Positions 46,537 to 59,283 of a DNA stretch of 64,000 bases are shown here, one piece after another (position 1 is the first letter of the stretch; every line of letters begins with the position of its first letter). The stretch covers positions 12,291,506 through 12,355,505 of the forward strand of contig OY804579.1 of the NCBI GenBank assembly GCA_963680875.1. Direction: 5' to 3'. A program made the translations under genes and the position numbers. The stretch comes from Bathymodiolus brooksi (lineage: Eukaryota > Mollusca > Bivalvia > Mytilida > Modiolidae). The notes under the pieces are model-generated. The model was not told the origin of the DNA and made no database searches. It worked only from the letters and a program-made list of their open reading frames with translations.

Positions 46537-48746
46537 AAACTAGAGGCTCAGTGGGCTGAGCCTGTGTTGCTCACCTTTCATTCTGCTTTGAGGAAACTTA
46601 ATCAGTGTTCTAGCTAGGATTTCAAAAGGACAGGGTGCTACTTCTGAAAACGTTGGCTGAAAAAGGGCACTTTAATGAGCAAAGATTGACTTGAAAAGGG
46701 CACTTCTATTCAGTAAATAGAAGTCAATAAGCAATGTTTTTTATTATTCAATTATGTATTTTCTACCTCTACTTCTTACAATTGCATATTTCCACAACTG
46801 TAATATAGTTATACTTCAAACTCTTTTTTTTTTATATTAGTATAACTATAGGTAACTTTATTCAAAGACATTCATATTAATATAATCTCCATCCAAACAC
46901 TGTGGAAATGCATACTGCAAAGTATTTTTGGATTGTTTTTACAATTAAATTGAAAAGAAACAACCTTCGTCACCAGTTGAAAAAATATATGTCAAATAAG
47001 GGTAATAACAAAATTACCGAACTCCGAACAATCTTACAAAGGGAAAGTCAAAACTCATAAGTATATAAACAGAGGAAATCAGTCAACAACCGGAAAACTG
47101 TGAAAACCACAATGACCCTGACTTGGTACAGGAATTTCTAAAGAGCTTTAATATCCCTTTAAATATTTCCGTCCTTTGTGGGTGAAAATAAAAAAAATAA
47201 ATTATATTAAATGATCGAGTTTTTTACTTTCTTTCAACAGCTATTGTTATCTTAATTGTCATCGTAATTAGAATTAATCATTATGATTAGAAGAATGAAA
47301 TGTCCTGACAAAACGTTAAAATTCAACTTCAATCACTCGCCGAAAGCTATAAATAGCCTAATTAAACAATCAGCATGTGTTTACCTTGATCTGTTACCGC
47401 ACGTTAAACGAATGTCGACAGAAATATATGCTGGGAACCAGTACTTCATAATTCAATAATTTTCAAAATCACGATTATTTATTTATAATACTGAAAGATT
47501 AAAACGGTATTTCTATAGTAAGCAATTTTAAATATTTAATATAAATAAGAAATAAACCCAAATAAACCAAAACAACAATAATAAATCATCACGTGAACAA
47601 CTTACCTGTAAAAAAATGGCGGTCTTAAACAATAACGCTAATCGTGACTTTATGCATTTAATATGAAAAATCTATTATTATGAACTAGTAACAGGTGTGG
47701 AAAAAAACATCCACGTGTCACAAAGGGCGGGGTGCTGCTATAAATAGAGAAAAAGGGCAGGGCGTCACTCGGACAAGGGCGGGCACTGCGCCCTGTAAAA
47801 ACGGGCTAGCGAGAACACTGTTAATACAGAACCTTCAATAGGTGCTTCCCACCAAATTTCGGTTCATTTGGCAAAGCAGTTTCAGAGAAGATTTTTAGAA
47901 ATCGACCAATCTGAAACAAAAATTGCCTATGACGGCCATGTTTGTTAATGGATCAAAACGGAATGAGCATTTCCTATAGAGGACCTTCCATAGATGCTTC
48001 TTACCATGTTTCGGTCCATTTGGCCTAGCTGTTTCAGAGTAGAAGATTTTTAGAAATCGACCAATCAGAAACAAGAATTTCCTATGGCAGCCATGTTTGT
48101 TAATGGATCGGGACAAAATGAGCAATCTTTATAGAGGACCTTCCATAGATGCTTCCTACCAAGTTTCGATTCATTTGGCAAAGCGGTTTCAGAGGAGAAG
48201 ATTTTTAGAAATCGACCAATCAGAAACAAGAATTGCCTGTGGTGGCCATGTTTGTTAATGGATCAGGATGAAATGAGCAATCTTTATAGAGGACACCCGT
48301 AGATGCTTCCTACCAAGTTTCGGTTCATTTGGCCAAACGGTTTCAGAAGAGAAGAATTTTAAAAATCAGCCAATCAGAAACAAGAGTTGCCTGTGGTAGC
48401 CATGTTTGTTAACGGATCGGGATGAGATGAGCAATCTTTACAGAGGACCTTCCATAGATGCTTCCTATCAAGTTTCATTTCATTTGGTCAAGCGGTTTCA
48501 GAGGAGAAGATTTTTAAAAATCGGCCGATCAGAAACAAGAATTGCCTGTGGTGGCCATGTTTGTTAATGCATCGGGACGAAATGAGCAGTCTTTATAGAG
48601 GACCTTCCATAGATGCTTCCTACCAAGTTTCAGTTCATTTGGCTGAGGGGCTTCAGAGGAGAAGAATACAATGTGAAAAGTTAACGGACGACGGACGCCA
48701 AGTGATGGCAAAAGCTCCCATTGCCTTTGGCAAGGTGAGCTAAAAA
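46537..48746 (+). mobile_element. Tandem-core element A2b (family A), interrupted
   Basis: Same subfamily as A2: 5' end aactagaggctcagtgggct and gctcacctttc, 158-bp monomers with accaatcagaaacaag, and 3' hairpin agctcccattgcc-ttt-ggcaaggtgagct. A 1.2-kb DNA transposon split it 60 bp from the 5' end. Confidence 0.85.
46603..47820. mobile_element. TIR transposon inside A2b with TTAA(T) duplication
   Basis: Ends cagtgttctagctag and ctagcgagaacactg are inverse with one mismatch. Flanks ttaat (46598-46602, 47821-47825) compare with the single ttaat at the empty site in A2. No transposase is visible. The segment 47275-47700 is an inverted copy of 40868-41275. Confidence 0.8.
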
Positions 48747-49224
48747 TTAATTGCTGCAAAATCCGACCTTGTCTCGAAAATTACGATTTTTTAACGCTTA
48801 CCTTTTTACCATATATAAAGTCCACCCAAACCCAATTTTATTTGATATCATCAAGTTTTACCGAATCCATATTTAAGATAATCTGAATCGTTTGCATTGA
48901 ACTTTGGGAGGTATATATTAATTTTATTTTATCCCGGTTCGGAATAGGATGCCATCTTTTAGCATTTTCTATCAATAAGAGGCAGATATGAAACATTGCA
49001 CAGCTAGTCCTATCAACGATTTTGAAGGATTTCTTCACATCTTTTATTGTCGAATCAAAAATTTTACGGAATCATTGACTGAGAAACTACTTCGTCAAGT
49101 TGGTTGACAGGGGCAAGTGCAAAATAATCGGAACTCGCCGAATTTGTTCTCTTCTCGCTTTTGGCGAGCGGCGGTTTCTTTCACTGTAACAGTGTCTGGA
49201 AATCGTTTCAGAAAACTTTTATTT
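48747..49224. other. Intronic DNA next to the PTEN C2 exon
   Basis: A decayed element with ggcaagtgc / ggcgagcgg words (49110-49175) is possible. Nothing else was recognised. Confidence 0.35.
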
Positions 49225-49230
49225 ACCTAC

Positions 49231-49431
49231 CATGAAATTTGGACTGAACAACTTATGTGTTTTATCTTTATTGGCTTTGTCTAACTCTAACTTAGGAATA
49301 ATCATCGTATAATCACTTCTGTTACTTGGACTTGGAGCTTCCCCCGCCCATGACTTCCTTCCAATATCTGATTTAGGTTTATCATCTGCCTCAACAAAAA
49401 AAGTGTTAAACCAAAACTGGAACATTTTGTC
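49231..49431 (-). CDS. PTEN: PTEN orthologue, penultimate exon (C2 domain)
   Basis: On the minus strand the acceptor TTTATTTTAG (AG at 49432-49433) opens a 201-nt exon of 67 codons and closes at the donor TTCATG|GTAGGT. It begins DKMFQFWFNTFFVEADD, matching the human exon 8 start DKMFHFWVNTFF, and ends LDKANKDKTHKLFSPNF, nearly the human LDKANKDKANRYFSPNF. These are two strands of the C2 domain that docks PTEN on membranes. Both borders fall at the same codons as in human PTEN, and the phase-0 junction to the exon at 37516 is kept. The exon is 24 nt shorter than the human one, all in the variable loop. The phosphatase exons with the catalytic HCxxGxxR loop would lie at higher coordinates, outside the window. 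Confidence 0.92.
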
Positions 49432-49639
49432 CTAAAATAAAAACATTTTAAATTTAATTCAATTCAATAGACAAATAAAAATATAGAATGTTTATTGATC
49501 TCCTGTGAATTGTAAACTTTTTCATATTTAATATCATCAACATACATTTAGTATTACTATTATATCATCTACATTTTCTGTATATATAGTTTAAGATATC
49601 TTACAAAACATGGAATCAAAACCAGAGGTATTAAGAAAT

Positions 49640-52256
49640 AACCAGAGGCTCTCAAGAGCCTGTATCGTTCACCTGGTTATAAAAAAAACCAATTGGTCCT
49701 ATGTAAAAACTATGTCCTGCAGTGGTAGTCATCTTGAAATTACGATCAACATAAAAAACACAAAGTTTGTAAAGGACCTTCCAATGATTGATGCACAGTT
49801 TAGGTTCAATCAGTGCAATAGCTTCAGAGAAGAATATATTTCTGTATTTTCCCCATATGGTCCTGTGTTAATACTATGACCTGTGGTGGCAGCCATCTTG
49901 GATTTCCGATCGGCATAACAAACAGAAACTTTGTAGAGGACCTTCCAATGATCATTCCTGGGCAGTTTGGTTTCAACTGTCCAAGTGGTTTCAGAGAAGA
50001 AGCGTTTTGAAACATTTTTCCCATAGGGTCCAATGTTAAACTAAGTCCTGCCGTAGCTGCCATTTTGAATTTCATATCAGAACAAAAAACGTAAAGTTTG
50101 TAGAGGACCATCCAATGAACATTCATGTACAGTTTGGCTTTAATCATATTTGTAGTTTCTGAGTAGAAGGCATTTGAACATTTTCCCATAGGGTCCAATG
50201 TTAATCTATGTATTGCAGTGGCAGCCATCTTGGATTTCCGATCGGCATAAAAAACAGAAAATTTGTAGAGGACCTTCCAATGATCATTCCTGGGCAGTTT
50301 GGTTTCAACTGTCCAAATGGTTTCAGAGAAGAAGCATTTTGAAACATTTTTCCCATAGGGTCCAATGTTAAACTAAGTCCTGCCGTAGCCGCCATTTTGA
50401 ATTTCATACCGGAACAAAAAACCTAAAGTTTGTAGAGGACCATCTAATGAACATTCATGTACAGTTTGGCTTTAATCATATTTGTAGTTTCTGAGAAGAA
50501 GGCATTTGAATATTTTCCCATAGGGTCCAATGTTAATCTATGTCCTGCGGTGGCAGCCATCTTGGATTTCCGATCGGCATAAAAAACATAAACTTTGTAG
50601 AGGACCTTCCAATGATCATTCCTGGGCAGTTTGGTTTCAACTGTCCAAGTGGTTTCAGAGAAGAAGCATTTTGAAACATTTTTCCCATAGGGTCCAATGT
50701 TAAACTAAGTCCTGCCGTAGCCGCCATTTTCAATTTCATATCGGAACAAAAAACCTTAAGATTGTAGAGGACCATCCAATGAACATTCATGTACAGTTTG
50801 GCTTTAATCAAATTTGTAGTTTCTGAGAAGAAGGCATTTGAATATTTTCCCATAGGGTCCAATGTTAATCTATGTATTGTGGTGGCGGCCATCTTGGATT
50901 TCCGATCAGCATAAAAAACAGAAAATTTGTAGAGGACCTTCCAATGATCATTCCTGGGCAGTTTGGTTTCAACTGTCCAAGTGGTTTCAGAGAAGAAGCA
51001 TTTTGAAACATTTTTCCCATAGGGTCCAATGTTAAACTAAGTCCTGCCGTAGCCGCCATTTTGAATTTCATATCGGAAAAAAAAACCTTAAGATTGTAGA
51101 GGACCATCCAATGAACATTCATGTACAGTTTGGCTTTAATCATATTTGTAGTTTCTGAGAAGAAGGCATTTGAATATTTTCCCATAGGGTCCAATGTTAA
51201 TCTATGTCCTGCGGTGGTGGCCATGTTGGATTTCCGATCGGCATAAAAAACAGAAAATTTGTAGAGGACCTTCCAATGATCATTCCTGGGCAGTTTGGTT
51301 TCAACTGTCAAGTGGTTTCAGAGAAGGAGCATTTTGAAACATTTTCCCCATAGGGTCCAATGTTAAACTAAGTCCTGCCGTAGCCGCCATTTTGAATTTC
51401 ATATCGGAACAAAAAACCTTAAGATTGTAGAGGACCATCCAATGAACATTCATGTACAGTTTGGCTTTAATCATATTTGTAGTTTCTGAGAAGAAGGCAT
51501 TTGAATATTTTCCCATAGGGTCCAATGTTAATCTATGTATTGCGGTGGCGGCCATCTTGGATTTCCGATCGGCATAAAAAACAGAAAATTTGTAGAGGAC
51601 CTTCCAATGATCATTCCTGGGCAGTTTGGTTTCAACTGTCCTAGTGGTTTCAGAGAAGAAGCATTTTGAAACATTTTCCCCATAGGGTCCAATGTTAAAC
51701 TAAGTCGTGCCGTAGCCGCCATTTTGAATTTCATATCGGAACAAAAAACCTTAAGATTGTAGAGGACCATCCAATGAACATTCATGTACAGTTTGGCTTT
51801 AATCATATTTGTAGTTTCTGAGAAGAAGGCATTTGAACATTTTCCCATAGGGTCCAATGTTAATCTATGTCCTGCGATGGCGGCCATCTTGGATTTCCGA
51901 TCGGCATAAAAAACAGTAACTTGGTAAAGGACATTCCAATGATCATTCCTGTACAGTTTGGGTTCAGTCAGTTCATTAGTTTCAGAGAAGAAGATCTTTG
52001 AAATTTCGGCCAATCAGAGCATAGTATTGGCCTTGGCAGCCATATTGAATATCCGACTGGAACGAAAAACAGTAACTTTGTAGAGGACCATCCAAGGAAC
52101 ATTCCTGCTAAGTTTGGTTCCAATCGGCCCAGTGGTTTCGGAGAAGAAGCTTGAAATGTGAAAAGTTTACAGACGACAGACGACAGACAACAGACGACGG
52201 ACGCCAAGTGATGGCAATAGTTCACCTGGACCTTTGGTCCAGGTGAACTAAAAATA
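49640..52256 (+). mobile_element. Tandem-core element A4 (family A), six 332-bp units
   Basis: The 5' end is accagaggctctcaagagcc and cgttcacctgg; the 3' hairpin is agttcacctggacc-ttt-ggtccaggtgaact, then aaaa. The core is a 332-bp unit made of two unlike monomers, with starts at 50041, 50373, 50705, 51037, 51368 and 51700. Adjacent units are very similar, so the array has expanded recently. The first monomer of the unit has gccatcttggatttccgatc, the second gccattttgaatttcatatc. A (gacagac)n stretch precedes the hairpin. Long minus-strand frames (up to 161 codons) are repeat read-through. Confidence 0.9.
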
Positions 52257-54467
52257 CACAAATAATATTAACACAACATATGTGTGTACTTAATACATAT
52301 ACAATTATATAGCAGTACTTTGACTCATTTGTCACGATTCACCCATGCAGCAGTGATGTCGTTAAAAGCCGGCGATTGATTTTCGCCGGTTATTGTCCTT
52401 TCCTTGCTGGCTATTTTTCAAGGTCACAGTAAAAAAAAATGTGACAGAGAAATCCATATTCCAATATTATATCAATTATTACATCGTATAATTAATTAAT
52501 TATGGATTTTGACGGCGGATTAATCAACGTTTTCTAATAGATTAAATCTATTATATCAGCTCCAATTTGGAAATCCCCTTTAGTATATATTTAGTCGCTA
52601 TTTATAAAATTGTGCCCGTTTTCGACCTTTTTTTTAATAATGATCACCCGCATTCGTAAAATTGAGGAGTTTCTGCAAATTTTAAGTCATACATGAATTA
52701 TTGGTTCGCAGATTTATTTTTGAAAATGGGTCTGAGCTCTCTCATTGGTCACATAAATCAACATCTTGAACATGGCATCCGATTTTCTCTAAACCACTTT
52801 ACTTCGGACACTCAGTAGTGGTACCAAATCACATTTTTATTGCTTTAACTACCAAATTTATAAAATTCTAGTTTTAAACTTTTATCTGATATTTTTTTCC
52901 CACGAAATAATAATTTTTAGGTGTTTTTCACTCTGACAGAAAATAATAACGTTTCCGTGACTACGATCAACCTCCCTACCTATGAATGTCCGATCAGACG
53001 GAAACAGGCACTAACCAGAACATACATGAAAGTGTTAACAAAAGAAATGTAATTTTCAGTCTGTACAAGGAATAAACCCAAAAAAATAATTCGGGTAAAA
53101 AACAAATAAATCCAAATGCAAGTTAAAACAAGATAAAAATGTTATGTTTCAAATCAAACATTATTGTACCGGTAAGTCTTTTCTGGTACATAATTTCTGT
53201 TACTAAAGATACATTGCTATAACTAAAAATTGTGAATCGCTCAATTGATGCCAAAAATATAATGACTCATGCTGATGATAGTGACAGTGAATTTGAATGT
53301 GAAATTTATTAATAAAATTCATTGCGTATTGAAATATTTTCTGGAATTTAATGAACAAAATATGATTTTTTTTGTTATGAAATAATACCTATTTTAGTTA
53401 AGTACAGTCCCTTTTAATCTTTTTTTTTACTAAATATTTGCTCAATCAATCTCAATGGACATTAGCAAAAATAATTGAAGATTATGCAGTAAAAAATAGG
53501 ACAAGAAATATAGTAATTTTAGCCCCATGAAATGTCCAGAATGCAGGATTTTACACCATCAAAATTCTACTGACAACACTGCAGATCGTTGAACGATAGC
53601 CATGTGTGGTAATCAGAACACACCGGTCACAGTTTATATACAATATTGCATGTATTACTTATTAGTTCAAGAGAGGTTCAACTTTTTTGATAAAGATAGA
53701 CAAGTAAGTCAACACTCTTGTATTACAATAAGTTAACATTTGGTGCAGTTTGCTGACATGAGTACCTAGGAATATATTTCTGCCTTAAAAGTTTCACTTC
53801 ATCACAAATCTTCAATATGTATTTAACAAGAACACTGTCAAACTATCCTTGTCGTGAAAGGAAAGATTTTAAAAAAAATTATAATTTATTACAAAAATTT
53901 ATTGAAAATATATTTGTGATAAACATTTAATATCAACGGAATAGATGATGATGTCATATCCTTTCCTTTTTTCTTTCTTTTTTTTTTTTTTTTTTAAAGA
54001 AAACCTCTCCAAATTGCCATAATTTTTTTACAAGATGTATTTATGTAAATGGAACAATTTCCCCCAAAAAAATCAAAGCATAGAAATGTCTATTATTACC
54101 CAGTGATTAGAAATCTGGTGGAAAAATATCGTAGGTAGAATAATAGTGACATGTTATTTACAAACTACGAGTGTTAATAAATTGCACATTAAATTTGTAC
54201 TGTCAATAATGCCAGTTATAATCACAAGTATTCTGGACACACTCAATGTCAAATTTTCTTTCAGTGATCGTGACGTTAAATGTCAAACGTGAACAGCAAA
54301 ATATTATTTTTGTAACAATAGTTACATATAGTGTTGTATATAGTTGTTAATTACTAAAGATACAAGAACTTTCATGATATTATAAATAGTTCATTAGAAA
54401 ACTATACTCTGTGTCACCGAGTTTATAATCTGTTGAAACAGTGGGAAATTAGAACTACTTACTGCGT
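52257..54467. other. AT-rich intronic or intergenic stretch
   Basis: Possible hAT-like element between cagtgatgtc (52351) and gacaacactg (53581): the outer ten bases are inverse with one mismatch, but no clear target duplication is seen. No exons recognised. Confidence 0.35.
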
Positions 54468-54624
54468 CAGTCTTCGAGCTAACCCACTTGCCCAAAGCCC
54501 GCGACAAGTAAAGCTGGATTCGGACAAGTGGAAATTATGAAAGACTTTGTTCAAACAAATAATAGAAAATTTTTCCAAATTTGGCTTTCGGGCAAGTAGA
54601 CGAAAAAAATTAAGGCAAAGACTG
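54468..54624 (+). mobile_element. MITE F copy 3
   Basis: Starts cagtcttcgagctaaccc and ends aaggcaaagactg. The inner words cttgcccaaagcc and ggctttcgggcaag pair. No clear target duplication. Confidence 0.65.
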
Positions 54625-56030
54625 TATCCCGTTGTGGCAAACTAAGTTGTATCTGAGAGATAATTCTTTGTGAAACTTAAAATTCCACTGACATATCCTT
54701 CATTTCAATCGTTTTGAATGTACAGGCTTTATTTGAGTATCATAGATCATTTAACATGGAGTTTTTAGTAATTGTTTATACCGGAAGTGCATTTGATTGG
54801 ACGTTCTTCGAATTCCTCTTAATTGTCATCGTTGGGTAAAAGAAATACGAAATATTGGCAGACTATGTAAGACAATACTTTTGTCATATTTAATGCAGAT
54901 ATTGCTGAACATAAAGTTTTATTGAAGAAATAGTGGCAAAATTAATGAGGCGTGGCAAATATTAACTCAGCATCTCATTAGAAACAAAGAAGGAAACCAT
55001 GTAATGTTAAATCTCCGTAGAGAAAGTCAACGACATATTCATTCATTCATTCAAATTGTCAAGGGAGAATATAAAGCATAGACCATTAACTTTGTGATGG
55101 AGAATAGCATTAGATTTTCAATGCAAAAGGGTAAGAAATGGGCATATAAAAATAGTAAGTACCATATTTTGGAAACATGGATCATGTGACACAAAGTATA
55201 GTCACATGACAAAAGGTGTAGAAACAGGATTGGTTGTTACATATTGTATTAATCCTGAATTATATAAATCATTTCTTTTTAGAGGACATCCCCTTCTTAA
55301 AGGTATATCCTGACAGGACTGCTCTTTTATATGTCAAAACTAGTCAATTTTATGATTCATGGGGAGGGGGGTTCATTTCTTTCAATATGCTTTCTTGAAA
55401 GAAGATTTTTATATTCCCTAAAAGAAATGTCGCCTTGCAATGCTATGCTATGCTCTGCAGTCTTTCTTGACTCATAACCAATTTTCTACAGCGTCAATCC
55501 TTGAGTCTATTATAATCTATATAGTAAAATAATTTGTGTACAGGTTGGATCTCTGTATGCCAACTATCGTAAATTCATTATCTTAGATACATTGGCAATT
55601 TATTATAATACACTCAGCATAAAATCAGTGCAATTAACACAAATTGATATAATTACCCCCACGGAATCTGTCCAAATCAATAACTAAAAACAAGAAAAGA
55701 CTAATAAAAGGATGATATACTTCCTAAATGAGCCCCTCGTGGGGATGATGTGTTAAAATTACGAATGAAATGAAAATCAGATTAAAAATGTTGAAGACCA
55801 TCAAGGTAATATTTCTACCAAGCTTGTCTTTATTTGCTCTATTGATTCCAGAGAATAGAATTGAAATATGAAAAGATATTGGATACACAGGACGGCAATG
55901 CCAAAAACAACAGCAGATGCAAAGTGGTGGCAATACCTCCAATATTAAAAGTCTGGAGGTATTATTCTGATTTCAGGATGAATACATTTAAAAAATAATG
56001 ATCTAACCTTTGTATGAAAAGTAAAAGTCT
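54625..56030. other. AT-rich stretch with a decayed family-A piece
   Basis: 55720-55965 shows degenerate family-A features: 'gaccatcaaggtaatatttc', 'ttgattccagagaatagaat', 'ggatacacaggacggcaatg', and a terminal pair aatacctcc/ggaggtatt. It is also in plus orientation. No gene. Confidence 0.4.
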
Positions 56031-56215
56031 AATAGGTTCTTACACGAGTCTTTATTGAAGATCTGGGATTTCTTTCACGAGAAATTCCGTCTTTTCATGA
56101 GTGGAGCGTAGCGGAACGAATGAAAAGACGTAGAATTTCTCACACGAGTGGAAGAAATCCCAGATCTTCAATAGAGACGAGTGTAAGAACCTATTTCTTC
56201 CGTTTTTAACAATGT
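56031..56215. repeat. Large hairpin, about 80-bp arms
   Basis: aataggttcttacacgagtc at 56031 pairs with gacgagtgtaagaacctatt at 56215. The pairing continues through gaagatctgggatttctt and ttttcatgag words to a short central loop (gagcgtagcgg). A few mismatches. Confidence 0.75.
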
Positions 56216-56871
56216 TTACATTTCGGCCCCGAAACTAGATCACCACGTGCTAGGAGAGAAGGACGCTTATTTAAAGTTTGTGAGTGCATCGACCCCGTGT
56301 ACACATGCATGAACTCCTGAAAAGAACCGCTTAATCATTATAATTCTTCAATGCAATACTGAACATAAAAATGTATTCTTGCAATTGCATATCCCTGGTC
56401 TAAAAATCACACAAATTTAAATTCCGCAAAATGTTGTTGACGTCTTTGGTACATTAACAACATGACGTCATATGAAGACTTCCAGTTTAAAACGTAAAGA
56501 TCAGACGTCGTTTGGTTTCGTGTACGCTTCAATTTTGATAAAACATAACTAAAATACGTTTGCAAGGTAGGCGTTTTAATTATTTTTGTGTATTGTTGTA
56601 AATATGGCTTTCAATCTGACACTATCGTAGTTTCCCGTTGATTATACTCGGCCGATTTGATTGGCTGACAATGCCATGTAAGACAAGGTCACGCACAGCT
56701 GTCTTTATGGCTTGTCTTACATAGAAAACGCATCAAAACGGAAGATAGTGTGATCTGTTCTTAACTGCGTAACATTACAATGCCTTCAGGATATAACTGT
56801 ATAAAATAATTAATGAAACCAATCTTAAAAGACGACTAAAACTAAATCTCAATGGAGTCTGTAGGGCTACG
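56216..56871. other. AT-rich stretch, one repeat match
   Basis: 56418-56480 resembles 9795-9870 (ttccgcaaaatgttgttgac). A short inverted pair tgtaagacaag / cttgtcttaca flanks 56680-56725. No gene. Confidence 0.4.
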
Positions 56872-57118
56872 GTTATGGTGTTTAACACCACTTTCAACAA
56901 TATTTCAGTTATATCATGGCGGTCAGTTTTATTGGTGGAGGTATACAGGAGTATCCGGAGAAAACCACCAACCTGTCATAAATCACTGACAAACTTTATC
57001 ACATAATGCTGTATCAAGTACACCTCGCCTGAGTGGGGTTTGACCTCGCAACGTTAGTGGTGATAGGCACCGGTTGCATAGGTAGTTATAAATCCAACTA
57101 CCATATGATCATGACCAC
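56872..57118 (-). repeat. SINE family T, copy 3 (inverted)
   Basis: The inverse of 32694-32936: ggtgtttaacaccactttca … ttattggtggaggtatacag … gcataggtagttataaatcc. The whole length is retained. Confidence 0.7.
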
Positions 57119-57893
57119 GACTGCCCCTTGGAGTCTGTAACATGTATAATTGTTTACAATGATAAAATATCTGTCTCCCCTGTAATAAGACCAACCCTTT
57201 ATATGATCAGAATTTACAATAGTACAAGAGAGAGAAGAATATAGTCAGAAATAAAGGTCTACGATTCACTAAATCTCTTGTTGAAACAAATGACTGTAAC
57301 TTATATTACCACGATCCAAAGATGGCAGATGCCAAATCAACGGCAATCTAATTTCAATAATCTGGAATCAGGTGAAATTATTTATATCAATTTTACTGTT
57401 TTGTTTAATGAAATTTTCTGTAAATCGAGAAAAATAGAAAAAACAAATCCCAATGATTTGAAAACCGCCATCTTGTCATCATCGTAACTTGGGTTACGAT
57501 TATCTGTTTAAGACCAGTGAACATTATTTTATATCTCTATGCATTTCAACATCAATTTCCAACAGTTTACAGACTACCATATAACAGAGAACTAACTTTA
57601 CAAAAAAATTAGATACAGCAAGCATTCATATAACAGTAATTTAATAATTCTTATTTCTACTTTAATAAATGCAGATATATATTTGGAGTTTCTACAAGAT
57701 AAGGATAATGACATTCAGACTGCAATACATTCTCTTCAATATAACTTGTATGATATGGAACGAACATTAGATGTATAACAGAATCCAACAACAATACCTT
57801 GGCAAATATACTGGTTATGTCCCTTAGTATATCCTAAGGTCTACTAAGTGAGTACTCCCGAAAAAAGTTTAAATTTATTTTGAAAAAGTAAGC
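57119..57893. other. AT-rich stretch before the LINE
   Basis: No gene recognised. It may contain the 5' UTR of the LINE that follows. Confidence 0.35.
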
Positions 57894-58090
57894 TATGTCT
57901 ACAAATAGTCAATACTTGAATGGACAATTCATTGAATTCAGTGAGGTTCAAATTGAGCAATTGATCTCGAGTCTACATCGCATGAAACCAGTAGAAAATG
58001 ACATTTTAGACGAAGAAAAAAGTGTAAACAAAGAAAACATATCCAGGCAGTGGATGAAGATTCAAGATAGGTAATAGGTAATAGGAAAAC

Positions 58091-59239
58091 ATGGCAGAGA
58101 TCGTAAAAGACGATGGTAAAGGAAATGAATATACAAACACAAACACAAAAAGTAATGCATCCAGTGAAAAGGTCAAACCAGTCTTTCTTAAAGACGAGGA
58201 TGTTCTTGGTTCATCTATGAAACCCGCACGATCCTTGTGGCTGACTAATGTAGAGATATAAAAGGCTATAGGAGTAAGGGTACCCTCACAATGTATAAAG
58301 GGTATACAGCGTATCAGGGAAATGTGGCATATTTATATGGACAATGAGGAAGACAGACTGTCATTGTTAGTGCAGGGTTTAGTTTTGCGTGGCAGGCAAA
58401 TCCCCCTTCATTCACAAAATCCATATAATCCTGGCAGAACACAACCAGACACCATAAGGATAAAGTTAAAAAAATGTGCCACTTTCCGCTGATGATGGAC
58501 AGATCCATCGTGCCCTAACATTAGAGGGCTGTGAAATTTAAGGGTTATTCAGAAAGTTGACCAATTGTGAAACAGGTGACAGATTGATTATAAGTAAAAC
58601 CTTACAAAACCCAATCCCAAAAAAGCTTCAAATTGGCAAATATTGGGCTCTTGTATTCCATAGTGGTCAACCAGAATGTTCTACACATAACCAACAAAAT
58701 AACAATGCAAATAGAACAGACAAAGTACCTAGGTGTTACAAATGCCTATCTCACATTTTATGTGTGATTGTCCAAATGACTGGGTGTGCAAAGCATGTCA
58801 CAAACCAGGACACAAAATGATGGATTGCCCAAATGAGTTCACAGAGGCTGAGTGTGAAACACAAAATCACAATATAGAGGACAGTAATACAGATGTTCAG
58901 ACAGACACTGTACAGAATACAACTACTGTAGAAATACACAATACAACACAAGAAGGTGAAAGTACAACAGAGGATATTGAACAATTTCAAAGTGTACAGA
59001 AAGTAGCATTTTCTAAGACGAATTCAACCAAAAATTCAAAAGCAAGTGTAAAAAAAATTACAATGAAATATGGACAAAAAACAATGGAAACATTTATGAA
59101 AACACCAGTCTCATATGGACCTAAACAGACAGTAAAAAGTCTTACACCTCCAAATCCACCTGATAGGCAAGATGACCAGACTAGCAAAAACAATGGCTCA
59201 AAAAAATCCTGTTGTAATGACAAAGTCCATAAACTGTGA
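58091..59239 (+). pseudogene. LINE ORF1 (zinc-knuckle nucleic-acid binder), broken
   Basis: The frame starts MAEIVKDDGKG at 58091 and is interrupted by stops near 58260 and 58540 and by a frameshift near 58735. After the shift a clean zinc knuckle is readable (CKACHKPGHKMMDC, spacing C-X2-C-X4-H-X4-C), preceded by a second Cys cluster (CYKC / CDC). A Ser/Thr/Asn-rich, low-complexity C-terminal half ends at 59239. ORF1 proteins of LINEs bind element RNA as chaperones. The copy cannot make an intact product. Confidence 0.7.
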
Positions 59240-59283
59240 AATCCAATTATTAACTAGGATGAACAGTTTTAGATACCTAAAAC

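Larger units (their letters stand above)
37719..49230 (-). other. PTEN last intron, 11.5 kb, repeat-filled
   Basis: The donor is GTAGGT at 49225-49230 and the acceptor AG is at 37717-37718, both on the minus strand. The intron carries four family-B elements, three whole or partial family-A elements, two minisatellites, several MITEs and SINEs. All B and A copies point opposite to the gene. Confidence 0.8.

Noticed and set aside
49824..52013. Several overlapping minus-strand frames of 119-161 codons that look like a protein with internal repeats
   Set aside because: They are read-through of the 332-bp tandem units of element A4. Frames end wherever a unit has an indel, and the plus strand carries the element's own ends.
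55724..55942. Minus-strand frame containing NRANKDKLGRN, recalling the PTEN LDKANKDK segment
   Set aside because: The match is coincidental: the DNA is a decayed family-A monomer (caagcttgtctttatttgc region), there are no splice sites, and the true PTEN segment is at 49231-49431.
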